From Mesorhizobium neociceri (GTDB lineage: Bacteria; Pseudomonadota; Alphaproteobacteria; Rhizobiales; Rhizobiaceae), in contig NZ_JACDTY010000033.1 in NCBI RefSeq assembly GCF_013520985.1, forward strand, positions 1 to 47,594: DNA of 47,594 bases, given 5' to 3'. The position numbers and the translations under genes were made by a program. Of this stretch, positions 18,650-27,422 are shown piece by piece. Each line of letters starts with the position of its first letter. Within the stretch, counting starts at the first letter, position 1. The notes beneath the pieces were generated by a model, which was not told where the DNA came from, did not search any database, and was given only the letters and a program-made list of their open reading frames with translations.

Positions 18650-18826
18650 CAATGCGCCGGCGGAAGCAGGAGCCATCCACACCATCAATCGAAAACGCCT
18701 TCCCAAAGCTCAAGATGCTCATGTGGGCGAAGGCCGAGCGAACAATCGCAGCCCTATGGGACACGTCGACCTTTTTACCCAGAATGCGCAAACTACTTCA
18801 TGGCCGCAGGCTATGAACCGGAGTAA
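18650..18826 (+). pseudogene. IS630-family transposase C-terminal remnant
   Basis: PTIENAFPKLKMLMWAKAER and, after a frame change, CANYFMAAGYEPE-stop match the tail of IS630 transposases (NPIE.AFxKLK ... YFxAAGY). It is a short scar only. Confidence 0.6.
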
Positions 18827-18861
18827 ACCGGACGTGCTCTAGGTCCGTCCCTCTTGAGTTA

Positions 18862-19311
18862 TCAGCGATTGGCCCGACCGGGGTTTAGAGCGTTGATAGG
18901 AAAGCCCTTGCGAATCGCGAACGTCATCGTTCCATCATCGTTGAACCCACAATCGTAGAACAAGCGGTCGCGGAGAGAATTGTCCCGGTCGAACGTCAGC
19001 ACTCGCGGTTTGATTTCTACGATCTGATGCTCCTCAATGTATGTGGAGGAGCAAATGATTATCTCATCTCCGATCTGGCAGGTGCGCGCAGCGGCTCCGT
19101 TCAGAACACAGCAACGAGAACCCCTCTCACCGTAAATGACATACGTGCTGATTCGCGCGCCTGAAGCCCTATTCCAGATCTCAACGAATTCTAGCGGAAG
19201 AATACCCGCCTCATCGCAGTGATCTGGATCCAGCGTTATTGATCCGTGATAGTTCAGATTCGCGTCGGTCACGGTGATGCCATGAAGCTTGGCTGCAACG
19301 ACTTTTCTCAT
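18862..19311 (-). CDS. panD: Aspartate 1-decarboxylase, pyruvoyl type
   Basis: A 149-residue PanD, which decarboxylates L-aspartate to beta-alanine for pantothenate synthesis. The self-processing site YHGS is present (Gly23-Ser24), preceded by AAKLHGITVTDANLN with the substrate-contacting Lys8. ISTYVIYGERGSRCCVLNG AAA-type motifs and the GDEIIICSS strand complete the double-psi barrel. The gene is intact and starts at ATG 19311. No panB or panC is near. Its placement among IS debris close to ATP-grasp ligase and beta-aminopeptidase-type genes is suggestive but proves no link. Confidence 0.92.
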   Translation of the reverse strand: MRKVVAAKLHGITVTDANLNYHGSITLDPDHCDEAGILPLEFVEIWNRASGARISTYVIYGERGSRCCVLNGAAARTCQIGDEIIICSSTYIEEHQIVEIKPRVLTFDRDNSLRDRLFYDCGFNDDGTMTFAIRKGFPINALNPGRANR

Positions 19312-19920
19312 CTACAGGTTTCCTCTTACAGTCGTGGATCGCCGCGCCGACGGGCTACGGCGGTGGGCCCTTAGTCGCAGCGACACGGATTGGTCGATGC
19401 GCTGCGATAGATCGAAGCGCGGCTTTCAGAATGGATCGGCAATCACTCCGGAGATAGCGGTCATTGTACGCCAGCAGACGGAGTCGGTCAGGCGCAGGTT
19501 GGCTCGCTACGAGGTGGAGGCATCGCGGGTCTGCAGATGCCTCTTTCCGCAGAATGAGATCTGACGGATACCTGACGTCCGTTTCCTTAGCAATTGTCGC
19601 CCAGTCGACAGCTTCCGCCGCCTTACAACCAACTCAGCAAATCTCACGCCAAATAGCTGATCGAGCCAAAGAAAACTTATATGGCAGCTTTTCAGCTATG
19701 TAGTCTGAGGCCAACAAAAGATTGGTACAAAAAGCCTGTCGCGGACCCGACAAGATGGTCGGATGTGTTACTTGAGACGCTAGGCGACAGGGGGGTGTCA
19801 AGCGAAGTGAGGATTTGACCCCCGCATTGCCTCAAGCAAAAAGTTACCGATAGTGTCCCTGTTCCGAAAGGGACGGACAGGTCGTGCCATTCCGGTTCGG
19901 GGACGGTGGCGGGGCTCAGC
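19312..19920. other. Non-coding stretch upstream of panD
   Basis: Several short open frames occur but none resembles a protein family I know. The last part (about 19790-19850, GGATTTGACCCCCGCATTG) looks like IS-end sequence. The panD promoter should lie near 19312-19400, but no clear -35/-10 pair stands out. Confidence 0.4.
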
Positions 19921-20043
19921 ATGGCGACACGGTCGGAACTGACAGCGGCGATCGTGGAGCGTTATCGAGCGGTGTGTCGAGATGACCAGCGGCGCATTCT
20001 GGACGCGGATTCCCAAGCTGACCGGTTGGGTATTCCGATTTGA
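19921..20043 (+). pseudogene. Transposase N-terminal fragment (ISNCY/IS481-like)
   Basis: ATG 19921 starts MATRSELTAAIVERYRAV and continues RRILDA before diverging and stopping. This is a common opening of integrase-core transposases with an N-terminal HTH. After it, GCCGGCCA-type repeats (20044-20100) resemble the multiple terminal repeats of an IS21 end. Confidence 0.5.
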
Positions 20044-20181
20044 AGCCGGCCATCATTCCGGAATGAAACCGGCCACGATTCCGATCAATATCCGGCCACT
20101 TTGAAGGTCTGAAGACAACCACCTGGGTCAGCAACTTTGGCATGACTGTCCTTTTGAAGACGGGGCCGCTGCCAGAAGGGG

Positions 20182-20442
20182 ATGGATGACGAAGGCCTCG
20201 AGCTGCTGCTCTTCCCGGCGCCGAAGGCGGCGTCGCAAAGCCCCAGCCGGCCGGTTCCCGATTGGGCCCATGTGGAGAAGGAGTTACGCCGCCGCGGCGT
20301 AACGCGGGTGCTCCTGTGGGAGGAGTATCGCGCCGCCAATCCCGACGGCTTTGGCTATACCTGGTTTTGCAAGACCTTCGAGGCCTGGAAAGACCGCGCG
20401 CCCGACGATGCGCCAGACCCCGCTGGGGCTTCCGCAAAATAG
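20182..20442 (+). pseudogene. IS21-family IstA fragment
   Basis: The product contains RPVPDWAHVEKELRRRGVT, LLWEEYRAANPDGFGYTWFC and FEAWKDR, corresponding to the region before the integrase core in IS21 IstA. Nothing of the DDE core follows; after 20400 the sequence changes to another element. Confidence 0.7.
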
Positions 20443-20459
20443 AGGTGATTGACGAGTGC

Positions 20460-20771
20460 ATGCACGCCGATCCAGTCGGCCAGGCTCTCGTATCGCTTGC
20501 CGCGCTACTTGAGCTTCACAAGCTCTTGATCGAACGCCATTTTCGGCAAGGCTCTTCGGATGGTTTCACCATCGCGGAGGCGCAACATGAGAATCTGCCA
20601 CTCCCAACACGATCTCTCGTGGTCGTTCACCAACTCAGCTTGCCGCTCGACTCGCAGAAGCTGAACGGGCTGAGTTCAGCGCAACGGACCATCGTGATTG
20701 CCCGGCTCGCCAACGTACTGATGGCCGCCGCCGGCGTGGCAAAGGAGGAGAGCTGCGATGACGAGCGGTAA
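20460..20771 (+). CDS. Small accessory protein of a serine-recombinase transposon
   Basis: A 103-residue frame whose C-terminal part (HQLSLPLDSQKLNGLSSAQR, then ANVLMAAAGVA and DDER) resembles the small protein encoded just before large serine recombinases in some rhizobial mobile elements. It overlaps the recombinase start by 14 nt (20758-20771). The N-terminal half is not recognisable and may be a fusion across a junction. Function unknown. Confidence 0.5.
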   Translation: MHADPVGQALVSLAALLELHKLLIERHFRQGSSDGFTIAEAQHENLPLPTRSLVVVHQLSLPLDSQKLNGLSSAQRTIVIARLANVLMAAAGVAKEESCDDER

Positions 20772-20853
20772 TCTGATTCCGACTGCCGTCCTCAAGCGCA
20801 AGGCCGTCGTCCAATGTTTTGATTTCTTCAGTTACCCAGTCTCGCGTTCTTAA
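20758..20853 (+). pseudogene. Serine recombinase N-terminal stub
   Basis: MTSGNLIPTAVLKRKAVV is the typical start of large serine recombinases, in which the next residues would be YxRQS with the catalytic Ser. Here the sequence diverges at that point and stops at 20853. GGAGAG lies 5 nt upstream of the ATG. The next 170 bases show no gene. Confidence 0.6.
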
Positions 20854-21027
20854 CATTCAAAGGCAACGATTTCGGCTCCTCCGGCTGACGCCGGAGTGCG
20901 GCCGTAGACGTGCAACTTTCAATGCGACAGTGGGTATCGGAGAAGGCAGCAGAATCCCTATTTAGAAGTCGGAAAGCCGATCTATCAGATCACCGCCGCT
21001 TTTCCGACAGTCCGCCGTTCGAGTAAC

Positions 21028-21168
21028 CTACAGAAGAACCCATTCATTCCAGCGCTGAACAAGCTTCTCGCCGTTCGTCACGCCGTCTGATCCAACGTCG
21101 GCATACCACTTGTTGGAGACTGGTATGCTAGCAGCCAAGGAATCAGGGTGACTGGCGAATTGTCCAGA
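21028..21168 (-). pseudogene. C-terminal fragment of a second polyamine-type binding protein
   Basis: The minus frame ends SNKWYADVGSDG...LVQRWNEWVLL-stop and starts near GQFASHPDSLAASIP. This parallels the last 46 residues of the binding protein at 2812 (KFASHPDYAAS...SKWYNEVGSDG...RWNEWILQ) with clear differences. It is therefore a paralogue, not a recent copy. The upstream part is replaced by a LuxI-like remnant. Confidence 0.8.
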
Positions 21169-21179
21169 TCCAGTATCTG

Positions 21180-21385
21180 ATGCCGGAGAAGCATGTCGCC
21201 CAGCCGCATGAGGATGGCCCTCCATACGTAGTCGGTGACGGTCACGATTCGGCTGAGCTGGCGCGGCCGGCCGAACTCGATCATCTGGCGCAGAGCTGTA
21301 ACTACCGACAGCAATGCTGGCCGCTCCCTTTTTCGGACGGGCGAAGCAATTCGAAACCGAATCCGCTGTGCTTATACCATCCTTT
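21180..21385 (-). pseudogene. LuxI-type AHL synthase remnant
   Basis: The minus strand encodes LRQMIEFGRPRQLSRIVTVT D, closely like LGGMIEFGLSRPLTRIVTVTD of the intact synthase at 35186. EKGSG and IAVGSY appear upstream in other frames, matching PKGSGSIAVATY. Several indels and the loss of both ends show decay. Confidence 0.65.
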
Positions 21386-21389
21386 AGAC

Positions 21390-22266
21390 CGCCGGAAGAT
21401 TAAGTTTCCGACATGTATCACGGCGGCGGGTAGGGCGCCATCGGGGTTGATCGTGCCGAACTCGAATGGCTGCTCGACGCTATCCCGAGAGACGGTGATT
21501 CAATCTCCGGTTGTGTCCTAAACTTGTCCGGTTGAAGACGCCTATGTACGGAACCTGACACACTGACATGCAAGTATTCCGTGTCGCGGCGCGAAACACA
21601 TGGTTTTGCCCTCTTACTTGCACGATCTCTTTGTTGGCTCGCCGATTGCATGGCGCGGTTGAGTATCCGTGACGAAGATTGCGATCTGGCGGTTTCGGAC
21701 CGAGGAAGTCCATATGAAACCTGGTCAATCGATGCAACTCAATGATACAATCGAAGCTTTGCCCGCTTCTACACCTATCCGTTGCATCGGCAGATCGACG
21801 TCCCGCAGGGCGGCCGAAAGGGCTCGAGGCTCGTTCGCCGCACGCATTTCCTTTACGATCCGGCCATTTCGTCGACCACACAGATCGCGGTCTCTCCAAA
21901 GTTACCAGTTCCGCGGTCATTCCCCAGCAGCAGCTTTGGTTGCTTCGATTCCGACGGGCGTCATGAGGTGCTTCGCGCACCACCTACAGGGTGGAGGACG
22001 CCGAGCCGCTTCAGCCGAATCGGGCAGGCGGACGTGGGCCTGCAGCGGAAACGAGACGATCTGACGATGACAGGGGATGTTGAGGCGACGCTCGCTAACC
22101 TGACGCGCCATGAAGCGCTTGTGGCGTTCGACCCAGAAGCCGGGAGCCGTTCGCTGCTTGGCGGCTGCACCGGCGGGGCGCGAGGCGTTAAGACGAGCTG
22201 TTCCCCTCCAATAAATCAAATCCAAGTGAATGAACATGACAGTAATCAAACATTAGGGAGTAACTC
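21390..22266. other. Debris including an IS110 N-terminal remnant
   Basis: On the minus strand around 21895-21640, fragments GRIVKEMRAANEPRALSAAL and RDVDLPMQRIGVEAG match the N-terminal part of IS110 (IS1111-like) transposases, followed by stops. No other family is recognised in 21900-22250. The upstream end of the ATP-grasp gene at 22267 has GGGAG as a ribosome site and no LysR box. Confidence 0.5.
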
Positions 22267-23262
22267 ATGCGGGTAGCCGTCGTTAATAATTATGATTGTA
22301 CGGGCGTGATCAATCGGTTCGGCCAGCCTCGTCCGGAGAGACGTGACCGCGAGACCGTCGAAGGCCTGGTGGCGGCACTGCAAGAGGGTGGCCACGAGAC
22401 GCTGCTGTGCGAAGGCGATAAAGGATTGCTCACAACGCTCGAGCGGTTCATACCACCCGATCCGCAGGGCCGCCCTTCGGGAATCGCCTTCAACTGGGCG
22501 GGCGGAATTCAGGGCGAGTGCCCTTATACCCACGTTCCGGCCATGCTCGAGATGGCGGGCGTTCCCTACACCGGATCGAGCCCACTCGGTTATGGGCTGG
22601 CGGATGATAAGGTGGTCGCCAAAATGCTCATCCGCAGTCGCGGGGTTCCGACGCCGAACTTTCACGTAATGCGTGTTGGCACAGAGAATACCAGCGAACT
22701 TCGATTTCCAGTGGTAGTGAAGCCGCGTTACGAAACCGACAGCTTGGGATTGCAGCTCGTACATCAGCCTGCTCAGTTGAGGCAGGCCGTAGAAGTGATC
22801 GTCAGGCAGTATGCGCAGGATGCGCTTGTGGAAGAATACATCGACGGGCGAGAAATCGCTGTCGCGCTGCTCGGAAACGAAGAGCTCGAGGTGTTGCCTC
22901 TGGTGGAGCTGGACTTCGGCGAACACGAAACACGCCTTTTCGATTGGGAAGCGAAGAACATGGGGGTCGCGGCCCCGCTCCCGATTTGCCCCGCGCAAAT
23001 CGAGAGCGGGCTTGCGACGATGCTACGGGATATTTCTGTTGCGACCTTCCGTGCTTGCCAGTGCCGGGACTATGCCCGCGTCGACCTCCGGATCGATCGC
23101 TCCGGCAAGCCCTTTGTTCTGGAGATTAACGCCATGCCGGGGCTCGGCACGACCGGCTTTTTTGCCTTGGCCGCGAGGACCGCCGGACACAGCTACTCAA
23201 GCTTGGTAAATCGCATTCTGGATGTAGCCCACACGCGGTATTTCGGAGTCGGCATCCCCTAG
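22267..23262 (+). CDS. D-alanine-D-alanine ligase-like ATP-grasp enzyme
   Basis: A 331-residue ATP-grasp ligase. It shows AFNWAGGIQGECPYTHVPAM and GVPYTGSSPLGYGLADDK as in Ddl-type enzymes, the ATP-lysine strand FPVVVKPRYETDSLGLQLV, LVEEYIDGREIAVALLG, and the metal-binding FVLEINAMPGLGTTG. Ddl enzymes make D-Ala-D-Ala, but this one lacks an obvious cell-wall context and is probably specialised to another amino-acid pair (inference). The start ATG 22267 has AGGGAG upstream. It is 580 nt before the methylaspartate ammonia-lyase with IS debris between, so co-transcription is uncertain. It is not close in sequence to the ATP-grasp enzyme at 15234. Confidence 0.85.
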   Translation: MRVAVVNNYDCTGVINRFGQPRPERRDRETVEGLVAALQEGGHETLLCEGDKGLLTTLERFIPPDPQGRPSGIAFNWAGGIQGECPYTHVPAMLEMAGVPYTGSSPLGYGLADDKVVAKMLIRSRGVPTPNFHVMRVGTENTSELRFPVVVKPRYETDSLGLQLVHQPAQLRQAVEVIVRQYAQDALVEEYIDGREIAVALLGNEELEVLPLVELDFGEHETRLFDWEAKNMGVAAPLPICPAQIESGLATMLRDISVATFRACQCRDYARVDLRIDRSGKPFVLEINAMPGLGTTGFFALAARTAGHSYSSLVNRILDVAHTRYFGVGIP

Positions 23263-23714
23263 CAGGCCGTTCATGCCGACGCAGGAACTTGCGCGCCGGC
23301 ATCGTCATCCTGCACCGCATGTGGGTCGATGCGACCGAGTTCCGCCAAGTCAAGCAACCTGCCTCCGCGGCGGCTTGAATGAGACGACAACTGGAGGGAC
23401 AAGAAACCAGGGTTCGCCCGCAAGGGTGATGTCCGGATCGTCCGCGGCGACGATGGGCAAGGCGATCTCGTTGAGAGTCCAGAGCCTGTGGGTCCAGATG
23501 CCCGCAAGGTCGCGGCACAGATTGAGACGCCTCGCTCTCCTAAGCCCGTCATGCGGCGGCCCATCGCTGCCGTGAAGACAAGCGCGTGACCCGCGACGAT
23601 ACGATCCGGAAAAAGAACAGGAGCAGCTTGACGTCAACGATCCCAATCAGAGAGGACTCTCAGGAATATTTGGCCCTTTCGCTTTGCGTCGGCGCCGTTT
23701 GGCAGGTGCCGGCC
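23263..23714. other. IS debris between ligase and ammonia-lyase genes
   Basis: Near 23270-23345 the plus strand reads LRAGIVILHRMWVDATEFR, the usual C-terminal tail of IS110/IS1111 transposases. The remainder has only short frames with no recognisable family. Confidence 0.45.
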
Positions 23715-23756
23715 ATCTGGAAACGCGATGGCAACATCCGGGAGATTATATTGGCG
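23715..23756 (+). promoter_or_regulatory. LysR box and -35-like element before the ammonia-lyase
   Basis: ATC-TGGAAACGC-GAT (23715-23729) lies inside a longer imperfect dyad CCATCTGG...CGCGATGG. TTGGCG follows 21 nt later (23751-23756) within GGGAGATTATATTGGCGA, identical to the P1 peptidase promoter region at 8071-8088. The gene starts about 90 nt further on. Confidence 0.6.
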
Positions 23757-23846
23757 ACCTGAATCCCATATGGCGCATATTTGGCGAGCAGCGGCTTGTA
23801 CTGCATCCGTCCATCAACATAGTCCGGCAGAAATTGAGCAAAGCAA

Positions 23847-25115
23847 GTGCAGATCAAAGACGTCCTTCTTGTGGCTGGCAATGGTGCATTTTTCTATGAC
23901 GACCAAGCTGCGATCAGGGCCGGGGTCCCGCAGGACGGTTTCATCTATGTGGGCGAACCTGTCACATCCGGCTTCATAGCCATTCGCGTTCCAGCATCTT
24001 CGCTTAGCGTCGGATTGGTTCTTACCGACGACACGGTTGTCTGGGGCGATATGATGAGTGTCCAGTACTCTGGTGCTGGCGGACGCGATTCCTTGTTCGA
24101 CGCCGATCGAATCTCGTACCTGACGTCGCAGGTCGTGACGCGGCTTGTTGATGTTGACGCGTTTCGCTACCTTGATGCCTGTGCGAAGGTCTTCGAGCCA
24201 TTCGAACAAGAGCGGCTACCCCTCGCGCTTGAGTATGGCGTCAGCCAGGCTCTGCTTCGCGCAGCGGCACATCTTCAACGCACGACAATGGCGGAGATCA
24301 TATGCGCGGAGTTTGATCTGCCGCTACCGATGCGCAGAGTCCCGATTTACTGCCAGAGCGGCGATGCTCGCGAAATCAACGTCGACAAAATGATTCTAAA
24401 GGCGGTGGATGTGCTTCCCCACGGCCTGATAAACTCACGGCAGAAATTCGGCGCAGCCGGACAGACATTCGTGGAGTTTGTCAAGTGGGTTGCCACGCGC
24501 ACGCGTGAAATCGGCCGGCCGGGTTATCATCCGGTGCTGCATTTCGATGTGTATGGTTGGATAGGGCTGGAATTCGGCCTAGAGCCGCAGCGGATCGCCG
24601 ACTTTATCTGCGGGGTTGCCGATAACATTCCGGCCTTTACGCTCAATATCGAGTGCCCGGCGGATTTTGGCTCGACGCAAGCCCAAATTGATAACTACGC
24701 CCGGATTGTATCGATTTTGGATGACCGGGGTTCCAGCGCTCGCATCGTCGTAGACGAGAGGTGCAATACGCTTGAGGATATCCGGCTCTTTGCCGAAGCA
24801 AAAGCCGCGCATCTCGTCCAAATCAAAACCCCCGATGTCGGCTCAATTGCCGACACAGCGCGTGCCGTTCTCCTGTGCAAGGCAAACAAGGTCGGAGCGT
24901 ATGTCGGAGGAAGCTGTACCGAGACAGATCTCTCCGCACAGGCTTCGGTCCATGTATCAGTGGCGACCCAGGCCGATATGATGCTTGCGAAGCCCGGAAT
25001 GGGTGTCGATGAGGCATTCTCAATTGTCGGGAATGAACAAAACCGGTTGCTGGCGATACTGAACCGTCGCCGCGCCAAGACGACGACGTTGGATGAAAAG
25101 CGCGGTGTGTCGTGA
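23847..25115 (+). CDS. mal: 3-Methylaspartate ammonia-lyase
   Basis: A 422-residue enolase-superfamily enzyme that eliminates ammonia from (2S,3S)-3-methylaspartate to give mesaconate. The start GTG 23847 fits the family N terminus (KDVL...FYDDQ.AI). All residues known from the Citrobacter/Clostridium enzymes are present with constant offset: Gln73 in VQYSGAGGRD, Gln170 in YCQSGD, His192 in VLPHGLIN, metal ligands Asp234 (HFDVYG), Glu269 (NIE) and Asp303 (VVDERCN), and the catalytic base Lys327 (VQIKTPD). CKANKVGAYVGGSC and AKPGMGVDE also match. It is translationally coupled to the CoA-transferase gene. No glutamate mutase is in the window, so the source of methylaspartate is open. The gene looks fully functional. 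Confidence 0.93.
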   Translation: MQIKDVLLVAGNGAFFYDDQAAIRAGVPQDGFIYVGEPVTSGFIAIRVPASSLSVGLVLTDDTVVWGDMMSVQYSGAGGRDSLFDADRISYLTSQVVTRLVDVDAFRYLDACAKVFEPFEQERLPLALEYGVSQALLRAAAHLQRTTMAEIICAEFDLPLPMRRVPIYCQSGDAREINVDKMILKAVDVLPHGLINSRQKFGAAGQTFVEFVKWVATRTREIGRPGYHPVLHFDVYGWIGLEFGLEPQRIADFICGVADNIPAFTLNIECPADFGSTQAQIDNYARIVSILDDRGSSARIVVDERCNTLEDIRLFAEAKAAHLVQIKTPDVGSIADTARAVLLCKANKVGAYVGGSCTETDLSAQASVHVSVATQADMMLAKPGMGVDEAFSIVGNEQNRLLAILNRRRAKTTTLDEKRGVS

Positions 25116-26266
25116 TGCAGAGCTACCTTGGGGGGATCACCGTTGTTGCCGTGGAGCAGGCCGTGGCCGCGCCTTATGCATCGTCTCGGCTTGCGGACGC
25201 AGGCGCCCGGGTCATCAAGATCGAAAGGCCCGAAGGGGACTTTGCCCGAAACTACGACAAATTGGTGCGGGGACAGAGTGCTTACTTTGTCTGGCTCAAC
25301 CGGGGTAAGGAATCGGTCTGTCTGGACCTGCGATCGGAGCCGGACCGAGCCGTCCTCGAAGCGCTCATTGCCGTTGCTGACGTCTTTATCCAGAATCTGA
25401 AGCCGGGCAGCATCGAAAAACTGGGTTTCGGGTCTGCGGATCTCCGTCGACGCTTTCCGCGGCTGATCACCTGCGACATCTCCGGTTTCGGGGAGGGGGG
25501 GCCGTTTTCTCATCTGAAGGCTTATGATCTTATCGTCCAAGCCGAAACAGGTCTATGCGCCATCACCGGTACGCAACAGGGACCGTCACGGGTCGGGGTG
25601 TCGGTTTGCGATATCTCCGCAGGCATGACGGCGCATAGCGCCATCCTCCAGGCGCTTTACCACCGCGAGCGGACAGGTGAAAGCGCAAGCATACAAGTCT
25701 CGCTATTCGACGCCGTCGCCGACTGGATGAACGTACCGGTTCTGCAGCACGACCATAGCGGCTACCGGACGGTTCGCGCCGGCGTGAACCACCCGTCGCT
25801 AGCCCCTTATGGCGCCTACCGTTGCGCCGATGACAAGGAGGTCATCTTCTCGGTTCAGAATGACCGCGAATGGGTAAATTTCTGCGAGAAATTCCTTAAG
25901 CAGCCGGACCTTATACGCGGACCCGGTTTTGCCGATAATATGGAGCGGCTCGGTCACCGTGCGCAACTTGATGAGATGATTGGGAAACGCTTTTCTGAAC
26001 TGTCCTGCCATGAAGCGATGCGGGAGCTTGAGGCGGCCGGCTTGGCATATGGCCGACTGAACGAAGTGGCAGATGTTTCAAGCCATCCACACCTTCGCAA
26101 GGTGCAGGTTGGCACACCCGAAGGAACCGTCGAGACGATAGCGCCGGCGGCGATTTTCAACTCTGAGCGCCCCTCGCTGCGCCCAGTTCCTGCTCTTGGC
26201 GCTCATACCGACGCTGTCCGCGAGGAGGTTCTGGGACTTTTGCGCGAAAGAGCCGCGTCAGCGTGA
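25115..26266 (+). CDS. Class III (CaiB/BaiF) CoA-transferase, probably C5-dicarboxylate
   Basis: About 383 residues, ATG 25115 overlapping the ammonia-lyase stop (TGATG), so it is translationally coupled. Family III CoA-transferases move CoA between acids through an Asp-bound anhydride. The catalytic Asp is Asp167 in VCDISAG, and the N-terminal VAVEQAVAAPYASSRLADAG and GRGKES-like LNRGKESVCLDL motifs are typical. In methylaspartate and mesaconate pathways, such enzymes act as succinyl-CoA:mesaconate or succinyl-CoA:citramalate CoA-transferases. Context supports one of these, and a mesaconase-type fumarase nearby favours citramalate (inference). It is intact. Confidence 0.88.
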   Translation: MQSYLGGITVVAVEQAVAAPYASSRLADAGARVIKIERPEGDFARNYDKLVRGQSAYFVWLNRGKESVCLDLRSEPDRAVLEALIAVADVFIQNLKPGSIEKLGFGSADLRRRFPRLITCDISGFGEGGPFSHLKAYDLIVQAETGLCAITGTQQGPSRVGVSVCDISAGMTAHSAILQALYHRERTGESASIQVSLFDAVADWMNVPVLQHDHSGYRTVRAGVNHPSLAPYGAYRCADDKEVIFSVQNDREWVNFCEKFLKQPDLIRGPGFADNMERLGHRAQLDEMIGKRFSELSCHEAMRELEAAGLAYGRLNEVADVSSHPHLRKVQVGTPEGTVETIAPAAIFNSERPSLRPVPALGAHTDAVREEVLGLLRERAASA

Positions 26267-26384
26267 GCGCGCGTCTTGGCAAGGCAAGTGCGCTCGCGAC
26301 TTATAGAGAACGTTCATACTTCGGCTAATGCCAGTGCGTTGGCCGCTCATCGCCCTCGCTAAAATCGACCGCAGAGGCGACTTC

Positions 26385-27287
26385 ATGATCAAGGACACTT
26401 TAGCGGCCGTTGGAAGTGCAATGTCTGTACCCCGCTGGAGATCCCTGCTCTTCGTTCCCGCTCACGTTCCGCGCTTTGTGGAGACGGCCAATGAGCGCGG
26501 GGCAGATGGCGTCATCCTCGACCTGGAGGATTCCGTCCCCCGGGATCAGAAGGGCGAGGCACGTAAGCGGCTTCCTGAATCCGTGGCAAAGGTGGCTCGC
26601 CAGGACGCATCTATTTTAGTCCGCGTGAATCGTGGTTTGCGTGCTTTGGCGGCCGATCTCGATGCGGCCGTGATGACGGGTGTTGACGCATTGGTTCTTC
26701 CCAAAACGGATTCGGCAGAGTGGGTATTAGAGATCGCGAATGCGGTTTCGGAACTTGAACGGGAAAGAAATCTTCCGCTGGGACACATCCGGTTCCTTGC
26801 CCAGATCGAAACCCCGGGCGCCTTGCAAAGGCTCGGTGCCATTGCCTCGGCGCACCCCAGGATGGTCGCAATGGCGCTCGGTCCCGAGGACTTCAGTGCA
26901 GCTGTTGGCGGCTCGCCGGAGTTCGACCTCCTGTTGACACCGAACCTTTCTGTTCTGTTTGCCGCCCGCGCGGCCGGCTTGCTCCCGCTGGGCTTTGTAG
27001 GGAGCATCGGCGAGTTCTCGGACACTCGTAAACTTCGTGAAGCCGCGGCGCATGCGCGGCGGCTTGGCTTTGCCGGAGCTTTGGCGATCCATCCGACACA
27101 GGTGGTCATATTTAACGAGGCTTTCTCGCCAAGCGCACAGGAACTCGAGTGGGCTCGTCGTGTCGTCGCGGCGGAAAACGATGCCGCAGGGCGGGGCCTG
27201 TGTGCCTTCGCGATAGATGGCAAGATGATTGACCCGCCGGTCGTGCGACGCGCCCACGAAATCCTAGCCCTTGCCGGCAGCAACTGA
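26385..27287 (+). CDS. CitE-like (HpcH/HpaI family) citramalyl-CoA or beta-methylmalyl-CoA lyase
   Basis: About 300 residues of TIM-barrel lyase of the citrate lyase beta/malyl-CoA lyase group. RSLLFVPAHVPRFVETANER is the N-terminal CoA-site region. The metal ligands are in AQIETPGALQRLGAI (Glu) and LGPEDFSAAVGG (Asp). The C-terminal end GFAGALAIHPTQV is the CoA-binding loop. It would cleave the CoA ester made by the preceding transferase to acetyl-CoA plus pyruvate (citramalyl-CoA) or propionyl-CoA plus glyoxylate (beta-methylmalyl-CoA). Start choices are ATG 26385, 26328 or 26421; 26385 is a compromise, since similarity begins near 26421. A 3' fragment of a paralogue lies at 12500. Confidence 0.87.
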   Translation: MIKDTLAAVGSAMSVPRWRSLLFVPAHVPRFVETANERGADGVILDLEDSVPRDQKGEARKRLPESVAKVARQDASILVRVNRGLRALAADLDAAVMTGVDALVLPKTDSAEWVLEIANAVSELERERNLPLGHIRFLAQIETPGALQRLGAIASAHPRMVAMALGPEDFSAAVGGSPEFDLLLTPNLSVLFAARAAGLLPLGFVGSIGEFSDTRKLREAAAHARRLGFAGALAIHPTQVVIFNEAFSPSAQELEWARRVVAAENDAAGRGLCAFAIDGKMIDPPVVRRAHEILALAGSN

Positions 27288-27362
27288 CCTATGCCTCTGC
27301 TCAACGGCCGGGACAAGGCGCCTGTCCCGGCATGGGCTCGGCAGTATTGCAGCTTGATTACC

Positions 27363-27377
27363 ATCTTGTTTCGAGAT
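27363..27377 (+). promoter_or_regulatory. LysR box before the copy B regulator
   Basis: ATC-TTGTTTCGA-GAT, followed by AG as in copy A, 45 nt before the regulator start, the same distance as at 12815. The dyad is less perfect than in copy A. Confidence 0.55.
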
Positions 27378-27422
27378 AGATACAAAGAAACTGGGGAGTG
27401 CCTCAGCTGGGTGCCTTAAACC

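Noticed and set aside
19440..19460. Possible additional LysR box before panD (ATCACTCCGGAGAT)
   Set aside because: The spacer is eight, not nine bases, and there is no -35 at the conserved distance; also it points away from panD.
19916..20461. 181-residue minus-strand frame
   Set aside because: It is antisense to the transposase and IstA fragments and has low-complexity arginine/proline composition.
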